Shown: positions 22,260 through 35,700 of the stretch, in pieces | How positions within the stretch are numbered: the stretch's first letter is position 1 | How the letters are laid out: every line of letters begins with the position of its first letter | Source: Icerya purchasi | Lineage: Eukaryota > Arthropoda > Insecta > Hemiptera > Monophlebidae | Reading direction: 5' to 3' | Length of the DNA: 64,000 nt | Assembly: GCA_039619475.1 (NCBI GenBank) | Contig: CM077116.1 | Location: 373,622,794 to 373,686,793 of the forward strand | The notes under the pieces: model-generated | Seen by the model: only the letters and a program-made list of their open reading frames with translations | What the model was told of the DNA's origin: nothing | The model's database searches: none | Program-made: the position numbers and the translations under genes

Positions 22260-24077
22260 AAGTATAAACGCAGTAAGCGAAAATAATGTTGTCTAACTTT
22301 AAACGCGTTTTTTTTTTAAATAGTATTTTTTACTCATAAGTTCCCTTTCTTCCTCATAGTTGGCTACATATTCAGCTAAATATTCCAGAAATATTAAATA
22401 ATTACCTTTCTTTATTTTTAGTCGAAATGTGGCTTTTATAATGTTTTCTATATCCCAAACTGAGACTTGTAATTCATTTTATTGTCGATATTTTTCGTAA
22501 ATTAGCTTTCCAATATTGTTTTTTTTTTTTTTTTTGCAGTGCTCTCTGCATTAATCCTATATTAATTCTATTTAAAGCATAAAAACATCTCTATAATGTG
22601 TATACTCTTTTAAAGTCCCATTCTCTGATAAAACTTCGAAACACGTATTCGGTTTTATAACCGTCAATAAATGTTCGATTTGGAAAATATTTTCCAACGA
22701 TAGCAACACACACATTTGGTGGTTTCTGAGAAAACCAGGCAATTTCTTATTTCTTTTTTACCGCACCTATTTAATAATTTTCATATAAATTTCTGCGTGT
22801 TTGTGTGTCTCATGAATGTACACTGAGCTTAGATTTTCTATTTTACCAATATTGCGTGGATTATCAAGAATTCCGAATTTAATGATTCTTTGTTAAAATT
22901 TTTAGCCAGCATGCAATGCCATTCTTAGGATGTAACTGATTTATTTTTACATTGAACGACTTTATTTATTACACTTTTTCTTTTCATTATTTCTCAAAAA
23001 GATTTTTTTAATCTCGTTTCAACTAAGTGTCTTTTTCGGTTTCTTGAGCGATCTAAAGACACATTAGGAGTCAGCAATTTCATCAGTGATTTTTTTTATT
23101 GATTGTCTATCTCTTCTTTGCGCTTCTTTTCCTTTCTCTGCTACAGATTTATATTTTTTCATTACATACAATTTCGTTGAATATTTTTAAAATATAAACT
23201 CATCGTTTAATTAAAACCTGATTTTTTATTAACATATCTTACACGGCGCTACAGAAAACTCGACAAAAGTTTAAAATTATTCGATTGAAAAATTATTTCG
23301 CAAATTGAAAATCAAATATTTTCATACTCGTATTTTGGCTTGCGATTCTGTGGGTGCCGTTAAAATCTACCACTAGGTACCGCCGATTTAGTTTCAATCG
23401 TAGGGTGTAAGCCGCATAATTAACAAAGATATTGTATCATCAACGATTTTCCATCTTAAATAAACGGTAAAAATTCCTAATCAACTTTTAAAGATAATTT
23501 TTTTCTAAATGGTTTCCTCCGTCAAATGTTTTCCTTTAAAAAAAGGAATTTATTTTTAGGTACTTGCCAATTTGGCCGCTTTAAAATCAAAATAATTCTT
23601 CTTTAGATTGACAGTAATTTGATTATAAGCTGGCAAGGTAATTACCAGAAAGTTCGTTTCACACCCTGGTCCAACCGCCAGTTTATATATAATATGCAAT
23701 TAAAAATTATAACACACTTCATAATAAGTAATATTAATGGCAACCATGTTTTAATCAGATAACTAGGAGAAATAAAATTATTTTCCACTGCGTCTATATC
23801 ATTATTGTTTCATCACCACTTTAGAATATAGTTCATCCAATGGTCGGCTTTAGGGATTTACAAGTCTTTTATACATATATATATATTTTTTTAAAGAAAA
23901 ATACATGGACTAGATATATTGTAATCGTACTCCGGTCACATTTCAGCAGTATGAGATGACGATATAGCTCTTAATAGTAAGATCAGTTTGATCTCAAAGC
24001 TTATTAAACATGATATTTACAAATGTCATTAAATTAGTTTTCTAATTACGTTTTTTTTTTTTTTTTTTTTTTTTTTT
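22260..24077. other. intergenic, no gene seen
   Basis: AT-rich DNA ending in a run of 27 T at about 24051-24077, directly at the start of the Jockey-like element. No supported coding frame. Confidence 0.4.
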
Positions 24078-24350
24078 GATAGGCATCTCATTGGGTTTCG
24101 TTTGTTGCGTGTTGTGTCTTGCGTTTAATTTATATATCGTTTCAGTAAAATAGTCGCGTTATCGTCCAAATTATTCGAATATATATTACCGCTATTTATC
24201 AGTTACCTCGTCACTTCAGATCGGTGAGATTGAACCATTTTTCTTATCTATTCTGTATTATTTATCATTTAATCTTTTCATTTTCGTACATATTCTTCAT
24301 TTCTCGGAACAACTCGTACATTAGCACACACCAGCACATACCTACCACAC

Positions 24351-26032
24351 GTGTATTGTCGTCGCTGTAATGGCGACGACAGCAGATACACCGTTACACA
24401 CAACGCAATCGCTTTACACACACACACACACACACAAACGCAAAAGGCACGTCAACATGCAACAACATCAACCGTTATCCAACCGGCAACTTATACACAC
24501 GAACCGCTCTATACGTTGACCGGTACACAAGCGCAACCTGACGATATGCTACGTAATTGTTCTAGCGAAATCGTACAGACGGCTCGGTTTACTCCGTCTT
24601 TCACGACGACATATAATGTGGCAGGCTCATCAACAGGTATCTCCACTGCGCAGCCCGTACTTGTTTATGCGCCGACTCCCGAAAATTTCGAATATTTACA
24701 GTCAAATATTAATTACGTGCAAAATCAAAATGTCATCAATAATCAACACTTCCCTCCCTTACCGCAAAACAATGCGCAACGAACGAATCAGAGTTGTAGT
24801 GGCGAAGAAGTCGATATGCATGAGAATGAAAACAGCCAGGAAAATGATTGGCAGCAAGTTAAGGTGAGAAAGGGAAAAAAGCGGCAATCTGCTTTGCCAA
24901 CGATAATAATAATAAGAAACACGTTAAAATGACTCGCAATCGATTTGAGGCCCTCTCAACGAACGACGGAAATGACTCTGATGAAGAAAGTCAAGTAGGT
25001 TCAGCCGAAAAAAGTTCAATGAATAATTCCACACCGTCCATTCCCAAGCCACCACCCATTTTCGTACATGGAGTGCAAAATTTCAGAAAAATGCAGGAGA
25101 GAATAGAGCTCGTTATAAACAAGTCCGATTACTACGCGAAGGCATTGACAGATCGCGTGGTTAAAATAAGCGTACTTTCTCCGGAACAATACCGTAAGCT
25201 AACGCGGGTTTTTAGGGAGGAAAATATTATTTTTCACACTTACCAAATGAAACAGGACAGAGCTTATAAGGTGGTGATCAGACATTTACACTTTTCAATC
25301 GATCCGCTGGTTATAAAAGAAGAATTAGAATCACACGGTTTTGAAGTTCGTAATGTTCACAATGTGAAACAATATCAGACAAAAAAACCGCTGCCATTAT
25401 TCTTCGTGGATCTCGAGCCCACAGCAAATTGCCGAGAAATACATAATTTAAAATCATTGTGCAATACTATAATTAAAGTAGAATCGCCCAACAAGAAAGC
25501 ATCAATCCCGCAATGTCAGAACTGTCAGCAATGGGGACACACCAAAGCTTACTGTACAAGAACGCCGGTTTGTGTTAAATGTGGAGGTGGCCATAAGACT
25601 TACGAATGTAAAAAAGACCCGAAATTTCCGGCTACATGCGGACTGTGTGGCGGATCTCATCCCGCAAATTATAGAGGTTGTGAGATTTATCAAAAGTTAG
25701 TACAAAATAAAACGAATTCGGGGGTTGCAGCAAATCAACCTATTAAACAAAACTATCGACGACCAACCGTAACTTATTCACAAATTACTAAGTCTGACAC
25801 TCCTAGTCAAGCGGACAATATAACAGCAAATGCAACTCATATAAGGAATTCCGGTCAAATCCCCATTAACGCCCAATCACCAAATAATTTAAGGGATGAT
25901 ATACAGAATATTCCTTTTGTGAACCTGTTCGAATTCCTGAATGAATTTAAATCCATGTTCCGTCAATTAGCCGAGCAAAACAGCATGGTTCTATCCATGC
26001 TTACCATGTTAATTCAGAAATTAACCAAATAA
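24351..26032 (+). pseudogene. ORF1 (gag, zinc-knuckle protein) of Jockey-like element
   Basis: RNA-binding nucleocapsid-like protein of the LINE. The first frame (24351-24932) is Gln/Thr-rich and ends at a TGA overlapping the ATG of the second frame (24929) in ATGA. The second encodes 367 residues with three C-terminal zinc knuckles: CQNCQQWGHTKAYC, CVKCGGGHKTYEC and CGLCGGSHPANYRGC. In Jockey proteins the NRFEALS segment normally follows directly on a basic KVRKGKK region. The split is therefore best explained by a frameshift near the AAT microsatellite at about 24901-24915, not by two genuine genes. ORF1 ends TAA overlapping the ORF2 ATG (TAATG). Confidence 0.8.
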
Positions 26033-28649
26033 TGCCCGCCTACCTGAGGATAGCTCAATGGAACGCGAATGGCTTAAAAAATCATAAAGCCGAAATTGAA
26101 TTGTTCTTAACTTCCAATTCTGTGGATGTAATTTTAGTTTCCGAAACCCACCTAACTGATAAAGACTGTTTCAAAATAAATAATTACAACACGTATTCTT
26201 GCACACACCCCTCAGGAAAATCTCACGGCGGTTCAGCAATATTAATAAAAAATAACATTGTACAGCACGAACTAAATCATTTTAGGGAGGGGTATCTGCA
26301 GGGAACTAACATTAGCATACAGACGATGGGTGGCCAACTTGTATTATCAGCTGCTTATTGTCCGCCACGACATAAAATAACATTGATGGAATTCTGTAAA
26401 TATACAAAAAAATTTAGGGAGCAGATTGGAACGCTAAGCATTCAGCGTGGGGATCCAGGATAACTACGACAAGAGGACGTGTGTTCAAACAAGCACTTGA
26501 AAGTCACAATGTCAACTATATATCAACAGGGGAACCAACTTATTGGCCAACCGATAATCGTAAGATACCGGATCTTTTAGATTTCTTCATTACAAAAGGA
26601 ACCGCTAGTTATTATACAAATATAAATTCTTCCTTCGATCTCTTTTCAGATCACTCTTCTATTATTTTAACTTTCGGTGATTCGGTTATATGCAGAGAGG
26701 AGCAAATACATTTATATAACCACAAAACAGACTGGGAATCATTTAGAGATCATTTGGATATAAAGTTAAACTTAAAAATTCCTTTAAAAAGCCCAACTGA
26801 CGTCGAGAATGCCGTACGGTACCTAACAAACGAAATACAAATAGCAGCTACCTTAAGCACTCCTGTTCTTAAATGTAAAAAAAGTAATAAAAATTATCCA
26901 ATATCAGTCCGGAAACTTGTCTTAGAAAAGAGAAAGCTTAGAAGAAGGTGGTTCCAATCGGGAAACCCTTCGGATAAAAAGTTGTTTAATAACAAAATAA
27001 AAGAATTAAAAAAACTTTTAGAAGAAATCAAAAATAAAACGCTCAATAATTATTTAACTAAACTATCACCCTTAGCAATTGATGATTATTCCTTGTGGAA
27101 GTGTACCAAAAATATTAGGCAACCGAATAAACATGTTCCTCCGATGAAACATGGTGACGGGTCATGGGCGAAAGATCATAAACAGAAGTCGAGTTTATTT
27201 GCCGAGTACTTGGCAACCATGTTTAAGCTAAACATACAGACAAACACGGACAGGGAAATACATGAATTTATAACCAGTCCATGTGGACCATCTTTAGCAA
27301 TAAAATCAGCCTCTGCTCACGAGGTTGGGTGTCTGCTTAAAACGCTGAAAAAGAAGAAAAGCCCAGGTTTCGACTTAATAAGCGCTGAATTATTAAATAA
27401 ACTTCCGCGGAAAGCTATAGTACTGCTCACTTCTATATGTAACGCAGTATTTCGCATACAATATTTTCCGGTACAATGAAAGTCCGAAACCTGGTAAAGA
27501 TCCCTACTCTGTAACGTCTTATCGTCCGATTTCCTTGTTGCCTGTTTTATCGAAGGTAATGGAAAAATTAATATTAACAAGGTTACAGCCTTATATACAG
27601 TCAACTGATGTAATTCCGCAACATCAGTTTGGCTTTTTAAAACATCATTCCACGATTGATCAATTGCATAAGGTGGTTAGTGTAATTGAAAATAGTTTAG
27701 AAACTAAAAAAGTATGTACTGCGGTATTTCTTTTGATAAAGTCTGGCACGATGGTTTATTATACAAATTAAAATGTTTGTTCCCGAGTAACCTTTACCTG
27801 TTGCTAAAATCATACCTCGAAGATCGTCATTTTCAAGTGCGTTACGAACATACCTACTCAGAAATACATCCAGTTTTAGCAGGCGTTCCTCAGGGTTCAG
27901 TGTTGGGCCCCACGCTGTACTTGTTATACACAGCAGATTTTCCTGCGACAGAGAATGTGCAGATGGCTACATTTGCGGACGACACGGCACTACTGTCATC
28001 ACATGAAGATCCGAAGAAAGCTAGCAACAATCTACAAAATGCTCTTACGAAGGCTGAAACATGGTTTAAAAAATGGAAAATCGGGATAAACGAAAGCAAA
28101 TCGGTGAATATCCATTTTACTAACCGAAAAGTTGAAGTCCCACCCGTTAAGATCAATAACATAGATCTTCCTGTGCGAGCAACGGTTAGGTATTTAGGTT
28201 TGCACTTAGACAGCCGATTGACATGGAAACACCATATACAGGTTAAAAAGAAAGAATTAGATATCCGGGTTAAAAAAATGTACTGGCTGATAGGTAGAAA
28301 CAGTGTACTGACAACGGACAACAAATGTCTAATATACACAACTATTTTGAAACCTATCTGGACATACGGGGTTCAACTTTGGGGTTGCGCTAAACCGTCA
28401 AACCTGAAGGTAATACAGACTTCCCAGAATAAGATCCTTCGGTTGATAACCAAGGCACCCTGGTATGTTACTAATCTAACCTTACATCGAGATTTGTGTG
28501 TAGATTGTGGCTGATGTCATCAAAGTTCATGCTAAAAGACACGCAGACAGACTCGATTCTCATCCGAACACTCTTGCTAGAGGATTGCTCGATGTTACCG
28601 ATAATGTAAGAAGACTGAAACGCCAGAAACCGCAGGACCTTGTTTGAGG
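26032..28649 (+). pseudogene. ORF2 (endonuclease and reverse transcriptase) of Jockey-like element, frameshifted
   Basis: The apurinic-like endonuclease comes first: LRIAQWNANGL, SETHLT, and a broken DWNAKHSAWGSR block. The reverse transcriptase follows, with SPGFDLISAELL, SYRPISLLPVLSKVMEKL, FDKVWHDGLLYKL, AGVPQGSVLGPTLY and the catalytic FADD of ATFADDTALL. The C-terminal part runs to LKRQKPQDLV and a stop at 28649. At least four lesions break the frame: about 26415 (endonuclease), 27476 (small deletion before PKPGKDP), 27730 (deletion in the VFL/FDKVW block) and 28503 (HRDLC/VADVI). The element cannot be autonomous. Confidence 0.88.
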
Positions 28650-28778
28650 TAGGGGTAATCGGGTAGGTGCCATTGGGTACTCCTCCCTTCATGATTAAGT
28701 TCATTCACACGTATTACTAAATGTCCTTGATGGACAGCTCGTAATAGTGTATAAATAAAAAAAAAAAAAAAAAAAAAA

Positions 28779-29295
28779 TTGTTATTTTTATTAATTATTT
28801 ATTTTCGAAGAAGATAACGTATTTAATTTCTTATAAAAATTACATAAATTAATATTTTAAAGTACTGTACTATTATTAGAACCGATAAATTTAAAAAATA
28901 AATAACAAAATATAAAAACAAAAAACTAAACGAACTCAGAACATATATTAACTTTTATTCTAAACAGAATAATATGGCTTACATTATCGCTCTACTTCGT
29001 AAAGTAATTAATAACAGTTTGATTAGAGAGTATAATTTTATTTACATTTCTTGTTTTTAAATATTTATAAAATATAAAATTATTTATTTACATATTGTTT
29101 TTCCTTCGAAGACACGGCCTCCTCTGAAAGCATTATAATATTTTATCACGGAAAAAATATAAAAGACCAGCCGAACACGCTTATATCCTTCAACGTAGCT
29201 GTAAATACGATCAAATTCAACTTTGTTACTTGAAAATAAATTCTATAACAATCACTGTGACCAGGCGAATATAAAGTCAACACCGTTTACATGTT
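28779..29295. other. 3' flank of METTL2, no gene seen
   Basis: AT-rich sequence immediately downstream of the METTL2 stop codon; it would contain its 3' untranslated region. No coding frame. Confidence 0.4.
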
Positions 29296-30300
29296 TTAGT
29301 TACCAGATTGATTTAAATCCAAAATAGGCTTCCTATATTTTGCCTGAATCCACACTCGGTACATTTTTAACTGTTTTCGGCGATTAACTTGCAATCTTTT
29401 GTCGCATACGTTTTGTATTTCCTCGAAACCGCATTCTGTAAACATATCCCTTATTTCTTCTTTCGTAAAGAAGTAAACCAAGGTTTTTTCTCCGCGAACG
29501 TAGAAATTGTTTGAAACGCAATGTCCAGCTTTAAAACGAAGTTGTGCCAAGTCGTATCTACCGTAATCGCGGAACAGTAACAAACCACCCGGTTTTAAGT
29601 AGTTGTATACTTTTTGGATAGCGTTTCGCATTTTACTCGGATTTATTGATGACAAAACGTATACCATTAAAATTACATCTAAACTATTAACTTCGAACGG
29701 CGTTATCCATTCTTCACATGTTATATCGCAGACGAAAGGTATACATCGATTCGTACATTCCGGACTCAGTTTTAACATTCTTATCGCCTCCTCCGAAAAG
29801 TCGCAACAATATACAGTCAAATTTGGATCATTATTATACTGTAAAATAGGAAATACCGTATTACCAACTCCACAACCTATTTCAAGTATATTTCTACACG
29901 TTGTACTGTGGTTGTTAGTTTTTAAGTTATCAAGTTCAGAATTAGATTCGTTAGTTGCATTATCTACAACTCGTACAGGAAATGACTTTGACATATATTT
30001 CGAAGAGAGTTCGGGAAATTCAGTAAACAACCAATGTCTATCCTTAAAAAAACCATCTTTGTGCGTAATGTAAAAATTATCCCAATACTTATTGGCATTT
30101 TCTTCAATTTCGTTAAATTCATCACTTGAGATTACATCCTTGCAGTGGCCAGAGGTGATTTTGAACGCTTCTTCTTCTCTAGACTCGTCCCAATTCACAT
30201 TGTCCCAAGCGTTGTATTTATATACGTCGCTGCTATTCGTTAATACTCTTGCACCGAACTGAGGACGTTTTTCAGATTTTTCCTCGCTGTTATCCCTGTA
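29296..30300 (-). CDS. METTL2: METTL2-type tRNA N3-methylcytidine methyltransferase, long terminal exon
   Basis: SAM-dependent methyltransferase of the METTL2/METTL8 family, which makes 3-methylcytidine at position 32 of certain tRNAs (Thr, Arg) in the cytosol. The exon gives 334 residues. The N-terminal family block YNAWDNVNW comes first, then YWDNFYITH and FFKDRHWLFTEFPEL, diagnostic of this family. SAM-binding motif I, LEIGCGVGN, is near residue 140, followed by YCCDFSEEA. Then come LKPGGLLLFRDYGRYDLAQL and NFYVRGEKTLVYFF, and the C-terminal NRRKQLKMYRVWIQAKY. It ends with a stop at 29296. The exon opens at a TAG acceptor at 30301-30303. A second AG five bases in is also possible. No ATG is in frame, so a small first exon upstream is missing. 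The block after PQFG aligns with the vertebrate N-terminus, so only a few residues are lacking. Confidence 0.92.
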   Translation of the reverse strand, partial: YRDNSEEKSEKRPQFGARVLTNSSDVYKYNAWDNVNWDESREEEAFKITSGHCKDVISSDEFNEIEENANKYWDNFYITHKDGFFKDRHWLFTEFPELSSKYMSKSFPVRVVDNATNESNSELDNLKTNNHSTTCRNILEIGCGVGNTVFPILQYNNDPNLTVYCCDFSEEAIRMLKLSPECTNRCIPFVCDITCEEWITPFEVNSLDVILMVYVLSSINPSKMRNAIQKVYNYLKPGGLLLFRDYGRYDLAQLRFKAGHCVSNNFYVRGEKTLVYFFTKEEIRDMFTECGFEEIQNVCDKRLQVNRRKQLKMYRVWIQAKYRKPILDLNQSGN

Positions 30301-32665
30301 CTACAGACAAACGAATAAAATTGCTATGAAGAAAGTACACACATAACAATAATTAGTTATAATACTCGAGGCTTATTTTAATTAGAAAATTCAATTTTAA
30401 ATATTTACTGATTTTATTCAAATACCCTCTCCCCCTCCAATTTGGTTTGTTTAATTTTATAGTCAATAAAATTTCGCGGATAAAATGTAATAATTTAATG
30501 GAAATGGGTCATAGGATAGCTTTTCAATTGGCAATTCTACGCAAACAGAAAATTACTGTTATTACCAAACTGTTCAATAAATTTGAAATTACAATCTTTA
30601 TTTTTTTTCATTTCTTAGATTTGGTTGAAACTAGCGGAACCATGAAAAAAGTACAAATTTGAAGAGAGAGAAGTATTAAATTTATTTTTACTAAAGCGTT
30701 TCTCTACGTGTAAAATTAAACTCATCGAATTCTTCCTTTAAATGGATAAAATAATTCAATAATTAAGAAGTTAATGATACATACATTGGTTTAAAAATGA
30801 TTTTTTATTGTGCAAAAAAAAAAAATTCCCGACTGCGACTTAATCTACTCGTGTATTACGGTTAGTACCGTAATTTTCGTATCGTAAATATATGAGCATT
30901 GAACATATGCATTAATCAAATAAGATATTTTCTTTTTTTGACTTAATAATTTTAGTGTTAGTTTGTCCTTATTGAAAAGAAGAAAAATGGAAATTATAAA
31001 AAAAAAATTTATTGCTTTAGTGCGGACACACACATTGAACACAACAGCGAATATCATCACATATTACTACTATTAAAGGAACGCTGAATTAGCATAACAT
31101 ACAGAATCATTACATCACAACAAATGCAATAATCGTGTTCCTTAGCGTATTAATAATATCAGATTACAATAATTTTTAAACAGTATCGAAATAGAATGAT
31201 ATATAGATGTATTAAAAAATAAAAATGAATTATAATGCATAACTCTTATCGCAAAGAAAAAATAAATAAATAAAAAATGGCATTTTTATTATATAACTTT
31301 TCAGAATCGGTAATCATGAATTATTAACAAATAGTACGTTTTGACTCTAAATCATAATCGATAGGAAATTTAGAAATAAAATTTAACTGATATACCGAAT
31401 TGCAGAAATTCCATTATTATTTTAAAAATTCCGGCACTGATAACTTTTTCATAGATTGCAAATATTTGTATTACAATATTTTGTTTAATAATTATAGAAA
31501 TATTCTTAAAGTACAGAAAATTAATCGAAGTTGATAATTATTTTATATTTTTACAAATTCAGGAGGACGAATATTTGATAGGATGATGTATTTTAAGAAA
31601 TAGTTCAATAAAATTATAAAAACAGGAAGAATAAGGTTTACATTAATCCTGAAAAAAAATTACATTATTTATTTCATTTGTTAATTTCCCATTTATTTTT
31701 TTTCTTCTTTTTTTATTTTATTTAATAATAATGATTCCATTAGTCAAATTAAAAACTTTACGCTCTGTGTTATGATTTATAAAGAAGTGGATAAAAACTA
31801 TTTACTTAATCAGTCTTTTTTTTTTTCTCTATTCATTCGTATCTGTGTTACACTGAGCTTCATATTTTTTAACGGAATTTTTACAAATTCAAAGTATTTA
31901 TATATATTTTTCTAAATACGGTACATACACCTCTAACTAGGAGCTGGAATGATCGTACAATAAAATATAAATTAAATTCGTATTACGATAGTAATTACGT
32001 CAATGTAAGTAATAATCGGATATGTTAGCTTTTATTAGATACGATTAATAATAATAATAGTATATCACACATTATACAATCTATGTCTTTTTGAATGGAA
32101 AAATTCATAATATTAGATTAAGCAATAAAAGGTAACGACATTTTTATATGTAATCATTTAATTGAATAAAATATGTTAAATTTTTGTTTTCAATATTATA
32201 ATGTATAAATGAATAAAGTTTAAACAATAATACAAACTGGAATTATTATAATTAACTGAATAAGTTTCGTTTTAGCCTTTACAAAATTTTAAACTATAGA
32301 AAATCATTGATTCTCAGTTTTTTATAAAATGGCTAAAATCAATTAATACCGATAATTTCAATTTACACAAACAGTATGTTATTTATATGTTACATCATTT
32401 AGATAAAATTTAATAGGAAGTATAGTTTAATATTTCTTTCGTAAAAATAAGAAATTAATTTTGACTTAGTTAAAACAAATTACACAGACGCAATAAACAC
32501 ACAACTGAAAACTTAATGTATAAAGCTTAAAATAATATGACTATATGGTCCAGGATAAATTATCAATATAAAGGAAAAAATGAGATACATAAATTGTAAA
32601 ATTAAGGTTATTACGCGAAATAAAGGAATATATCAATGCCTATGTCACGGAAATGTTTTTACGCA
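30301..32665. other. METTL2 upstream/intron and MFSD1 3' region, no gene seen
   Basis: Should hold the first exon and promoter of METTL2 and the MFSD1 3' untranslated region. No start exon could be chosen among several ATG/GT combinations. No other supported frame. Confidence 0.4.
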
Positions 32666-32704
32666 TCAAAAGTCATCATCGGCATCTTCATCATTATCGG
32701 TCAT
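32666..32704 (-). CDS. MFSD1: MFSD1 exon 11, acidic C-terminus
   Basis: Residues 500-511, MTDNDEDADDDF, then TGA. It is a 39-nt coding end preceded by a good ACCAG acceptor and phase-matched to exon 10. If exon 10 were not spliced, the protein would end within the intron instead. Confidence 0.7.
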   Translation of the reverse strand: MTDNDEDADDDF

Positions 32705-35700
32705 CTGGTAACAATAATGCTATTAAATTCTAAATGTTGTGTTAACAATGTGATACTTACATCCATTTCAAGAAACAGTTTTTAAAAGCTAGTATACATT
32801 ATGTTTAACTAAGTAACACCGCACAATGTAACATTTTTTTTTTTTTTTACTTTTTCAATCAGATATTTAATTCAATAAATGACGATTTTATTAACAGTTT
32901 AAGTGATATAAATAATTTAAATTTTTGAAGAATTTGAAGTTCAATAAGAAAATTTTAAAACAGCCGAAAAAAAACGAAGTCATATAAACGAAATGTTAAA
33001 TTACTTTTTCTAGAATGCAGAGTTCCTTGCAATGCTTAAATTTAAAGTTTATCGAATTTTTTTTATTACGATGTCTTGCTTTCGAATTTAATTTTACTCC
33101 AAAGAATTTAAAGAAGGAGAAATATAAAGTTATAAAAAACAGGAAATAATAATTTCTACAATTTAGCATGAATTCGTAAAATATTTCTCTAATATACAAT
33201 ATCGCAATATTAGTTTCGTTTTTAAAAGTGGCTATTAAATAACGAGACTGTGTAAAAGAATAAAAAAGTAGTTCAATGTAGAAAACAAGCGATTTCTTCC
33301 CTTCAATATACTTCCAGTTCTATATACCGAAAATCATACGTTTTTTTCAATTATTCGAGGCAGTGCTGGAATTCTTCTTTTAAAATGCTTCCATTGATTC
33401 AAAACGGGTTTTTTTCAACATCGATTTCATTTCTGGGAATAGGAAAAATCGTACGGAGGTAAGTCAGGTAAATATAACGCGCGCTATAATATTGTTATCC
33501 CGTTTTTCGTCAAAAATTCCTTCAAAGACAAGGCATTGTGCGATAGTACATTGTCTTGATGCAGAATCCACGACTTGTTCCGCTAAAAGGACGGCCTTCT
33601 CTTCCGAACATATTTCTTTAAGGTTACTAGCGCTTCGTTGATATCGAGAAAAGCTAGGAGCATTGCTTTGAATCTAGAATTGGACATTTCAGCTCTTTTG
33701 ACTCTCGAAGACGTGAAACACCTGTTTTCCAATGCATCGTATTGAAAAATCCATGATGTATCACCGCATATAATGATTCTTTCTATCATTTTTGGCTCAT
33801 CTTCTAACCGCTGAAGGACTTTGGAACAAATTTTCTTATGGGTCTGCTTTTGATCTGCGTTCAGGTTTCTTGGTACCAGTTTGGCACAAACTTTTGTCAC
33901 ATTCGATTCGTCGTTGTGCAAATTTTTTCGAACAGTTTCTCTATCAACGTTTACCATCTTTGCTACCGTCCGCATACTTAGACGATGGTCTGAGTGCACA
34001 ATTTCATTAATTTTGGCAATTTTGTCCGTACTTGAAACTATGACACAGAGCGACTTGGGCGTTCGGTATTTGCAACAATCGTTTATGCTGTAAAAAAATA
34101 CGAGCACGTGAGATACAATTCGCTCCATAAACGTCTTTCAGCAATTTAAAAAAAATTCAGCAATGGTTTTTTTTCAATTTAACGAGAAATTTCAGGTTGA
34201 CACGCTGATCGGTTTTTTCGTCGTGCATGTTTTCCGACAAACCATACTGAACACGTTCTCTACCAAACGCAACAGCGAAACAAATACTACACCCACCCGA
34301 ACGCAGTTTTATACACCAACAGTGGACTCTTCAAAGTTGTGTTCCAGCTATGTTTGTTCGTTCCCGCACCGTTACAGGACTTCCACAGAAAATACAGTCC
34401 CGTTACGCAATAGCCACACTTCATATTTATTCCATCTATTTAGCATGCAAACATGAATTGCTTGATTTAAATTAAGCTTTTGTTTTCATTTTTCATTTAT
34501 GTATTTACGTATGAAATTTTGTAAGTAGATTTACATAAGTTTTCCAGTAAAATGTTTTGTTGCTTTCAAAGCACTCTCAAGTATCTCTTTTAATCTACAG
34601 TAGCTACATTACAACTAAAATATTCCATTTTTATCTTTTGCTTATACTCGTTATTTTTACTTTTTAAAATACACCTATTTATATTGTTTTCTACTAATAA
34701 TGTTTTTCTGTTTTGAAATAACACTCGAATTTTTACTTATTTATACCTGCGTTTTTATTCTAACTTAAAACATATAATAATAATTTTAACTCCGATTTGT
34801 TACTGTTATCTACTTAATTTTATGCGCAAATAGACACTCCTGATCTATCGATGTTATCTAAATACGTATATGTAGTAAGCTAATGAAATTTATATTATAT
34901 GTATCTTAAAATCTTAAACTGATCAAAAAGAGTTATTAAAATAAAAATTTTCAAAAAATTAACAATTTTGGTGGAAGATACCTTCTGGCTAATAAAGCTG
35001 TAAACATTACTGAAATATTATTTTATATATAAATCCGTTAATGAGTGGGGGAAAAAAGGATTAGTTATAAATATTAAATTGTTTAACATACATTATTTTC
35101 GTATTTGTTCCGTAAATATGAACTAGAAGGAAGATGTTCTAAATCATCAGATGAAATATCACAAACTGATCCCGTCGCAATTAGCTTTTCCTTCTCCGTG
35201 ATATCAGCAGCACTAAATACAAAATAACAAAATAAATACAGTATAAAGCTATAGATTCATACGAAATACAAGAAATTAATGCGAAGATTATATTTCAATT
35301 TTTTTTTTCTTAATACATAAGACAGCTGAGCGCCATTTTAAATCACCTTTAACTTCAACGGTTGCAGTGCAATAGATGTTACTGTTTCATATGGTTCAAA
35401 AATATTACAACTGGATTGTTGACTTCGAAGTGATGTACTCGGTCATATTATTATCAATTTTGAACTAGTTACTTTTCCATTTTTGAAACGAGTATTTAAA
35501 CTTTAATAACAAATAATATAACTTTGAAGTTGATATATATATGTTTTTGAAGTTGAAATTATAAAAACAGTTTACAGACCTTTACAAATTGACAATATAA
35601 ATGCACAAAACTATTAAATTATACATATCCACATATTCCACATAGATCGTTTATATTATTATTTCGATTTCTAATCCTTCCAATAACATGGAGGATAAGT

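Larger units (their letters stand above)
24078..28778 (+). mobile_element. Jockey-like non-LTR retrotransposon, nearly full length, inactivated
   Basis: A two-ORF LINE of about 4.7 kb with an ORF1 gag, an ORF2 endonuclease plus reverse transcriptase, a short 3' untranslated region and a poly(A) tail ending at 28778. There is no RNase H domain, which fits the Jockey clade rather than I or R1. The 5' end is placed after a T run and is approximate. No target duplication could be defined because the flanks are A/T runs. It is intergenic between PCIF1 and METTL2 and on the opposite strand to both. Confidence 0.88.

Noticed and set aside
24417..24436. CA repeat at the start of Jockey ORF1 as a regulatory element
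   Set aside because: A short microsatellite inside a coding frame; nothing supports a regulatory role.
27890..28339. 149-codon minus-strand frame
   Set aside because: Antisense shadow of the Jockey-like reverse transcriptase.
30447..30662. 71-codon plus-strand frame beside METTL2
   Set aside because: Low-complexity, no motif, no splice signals; probably chance.
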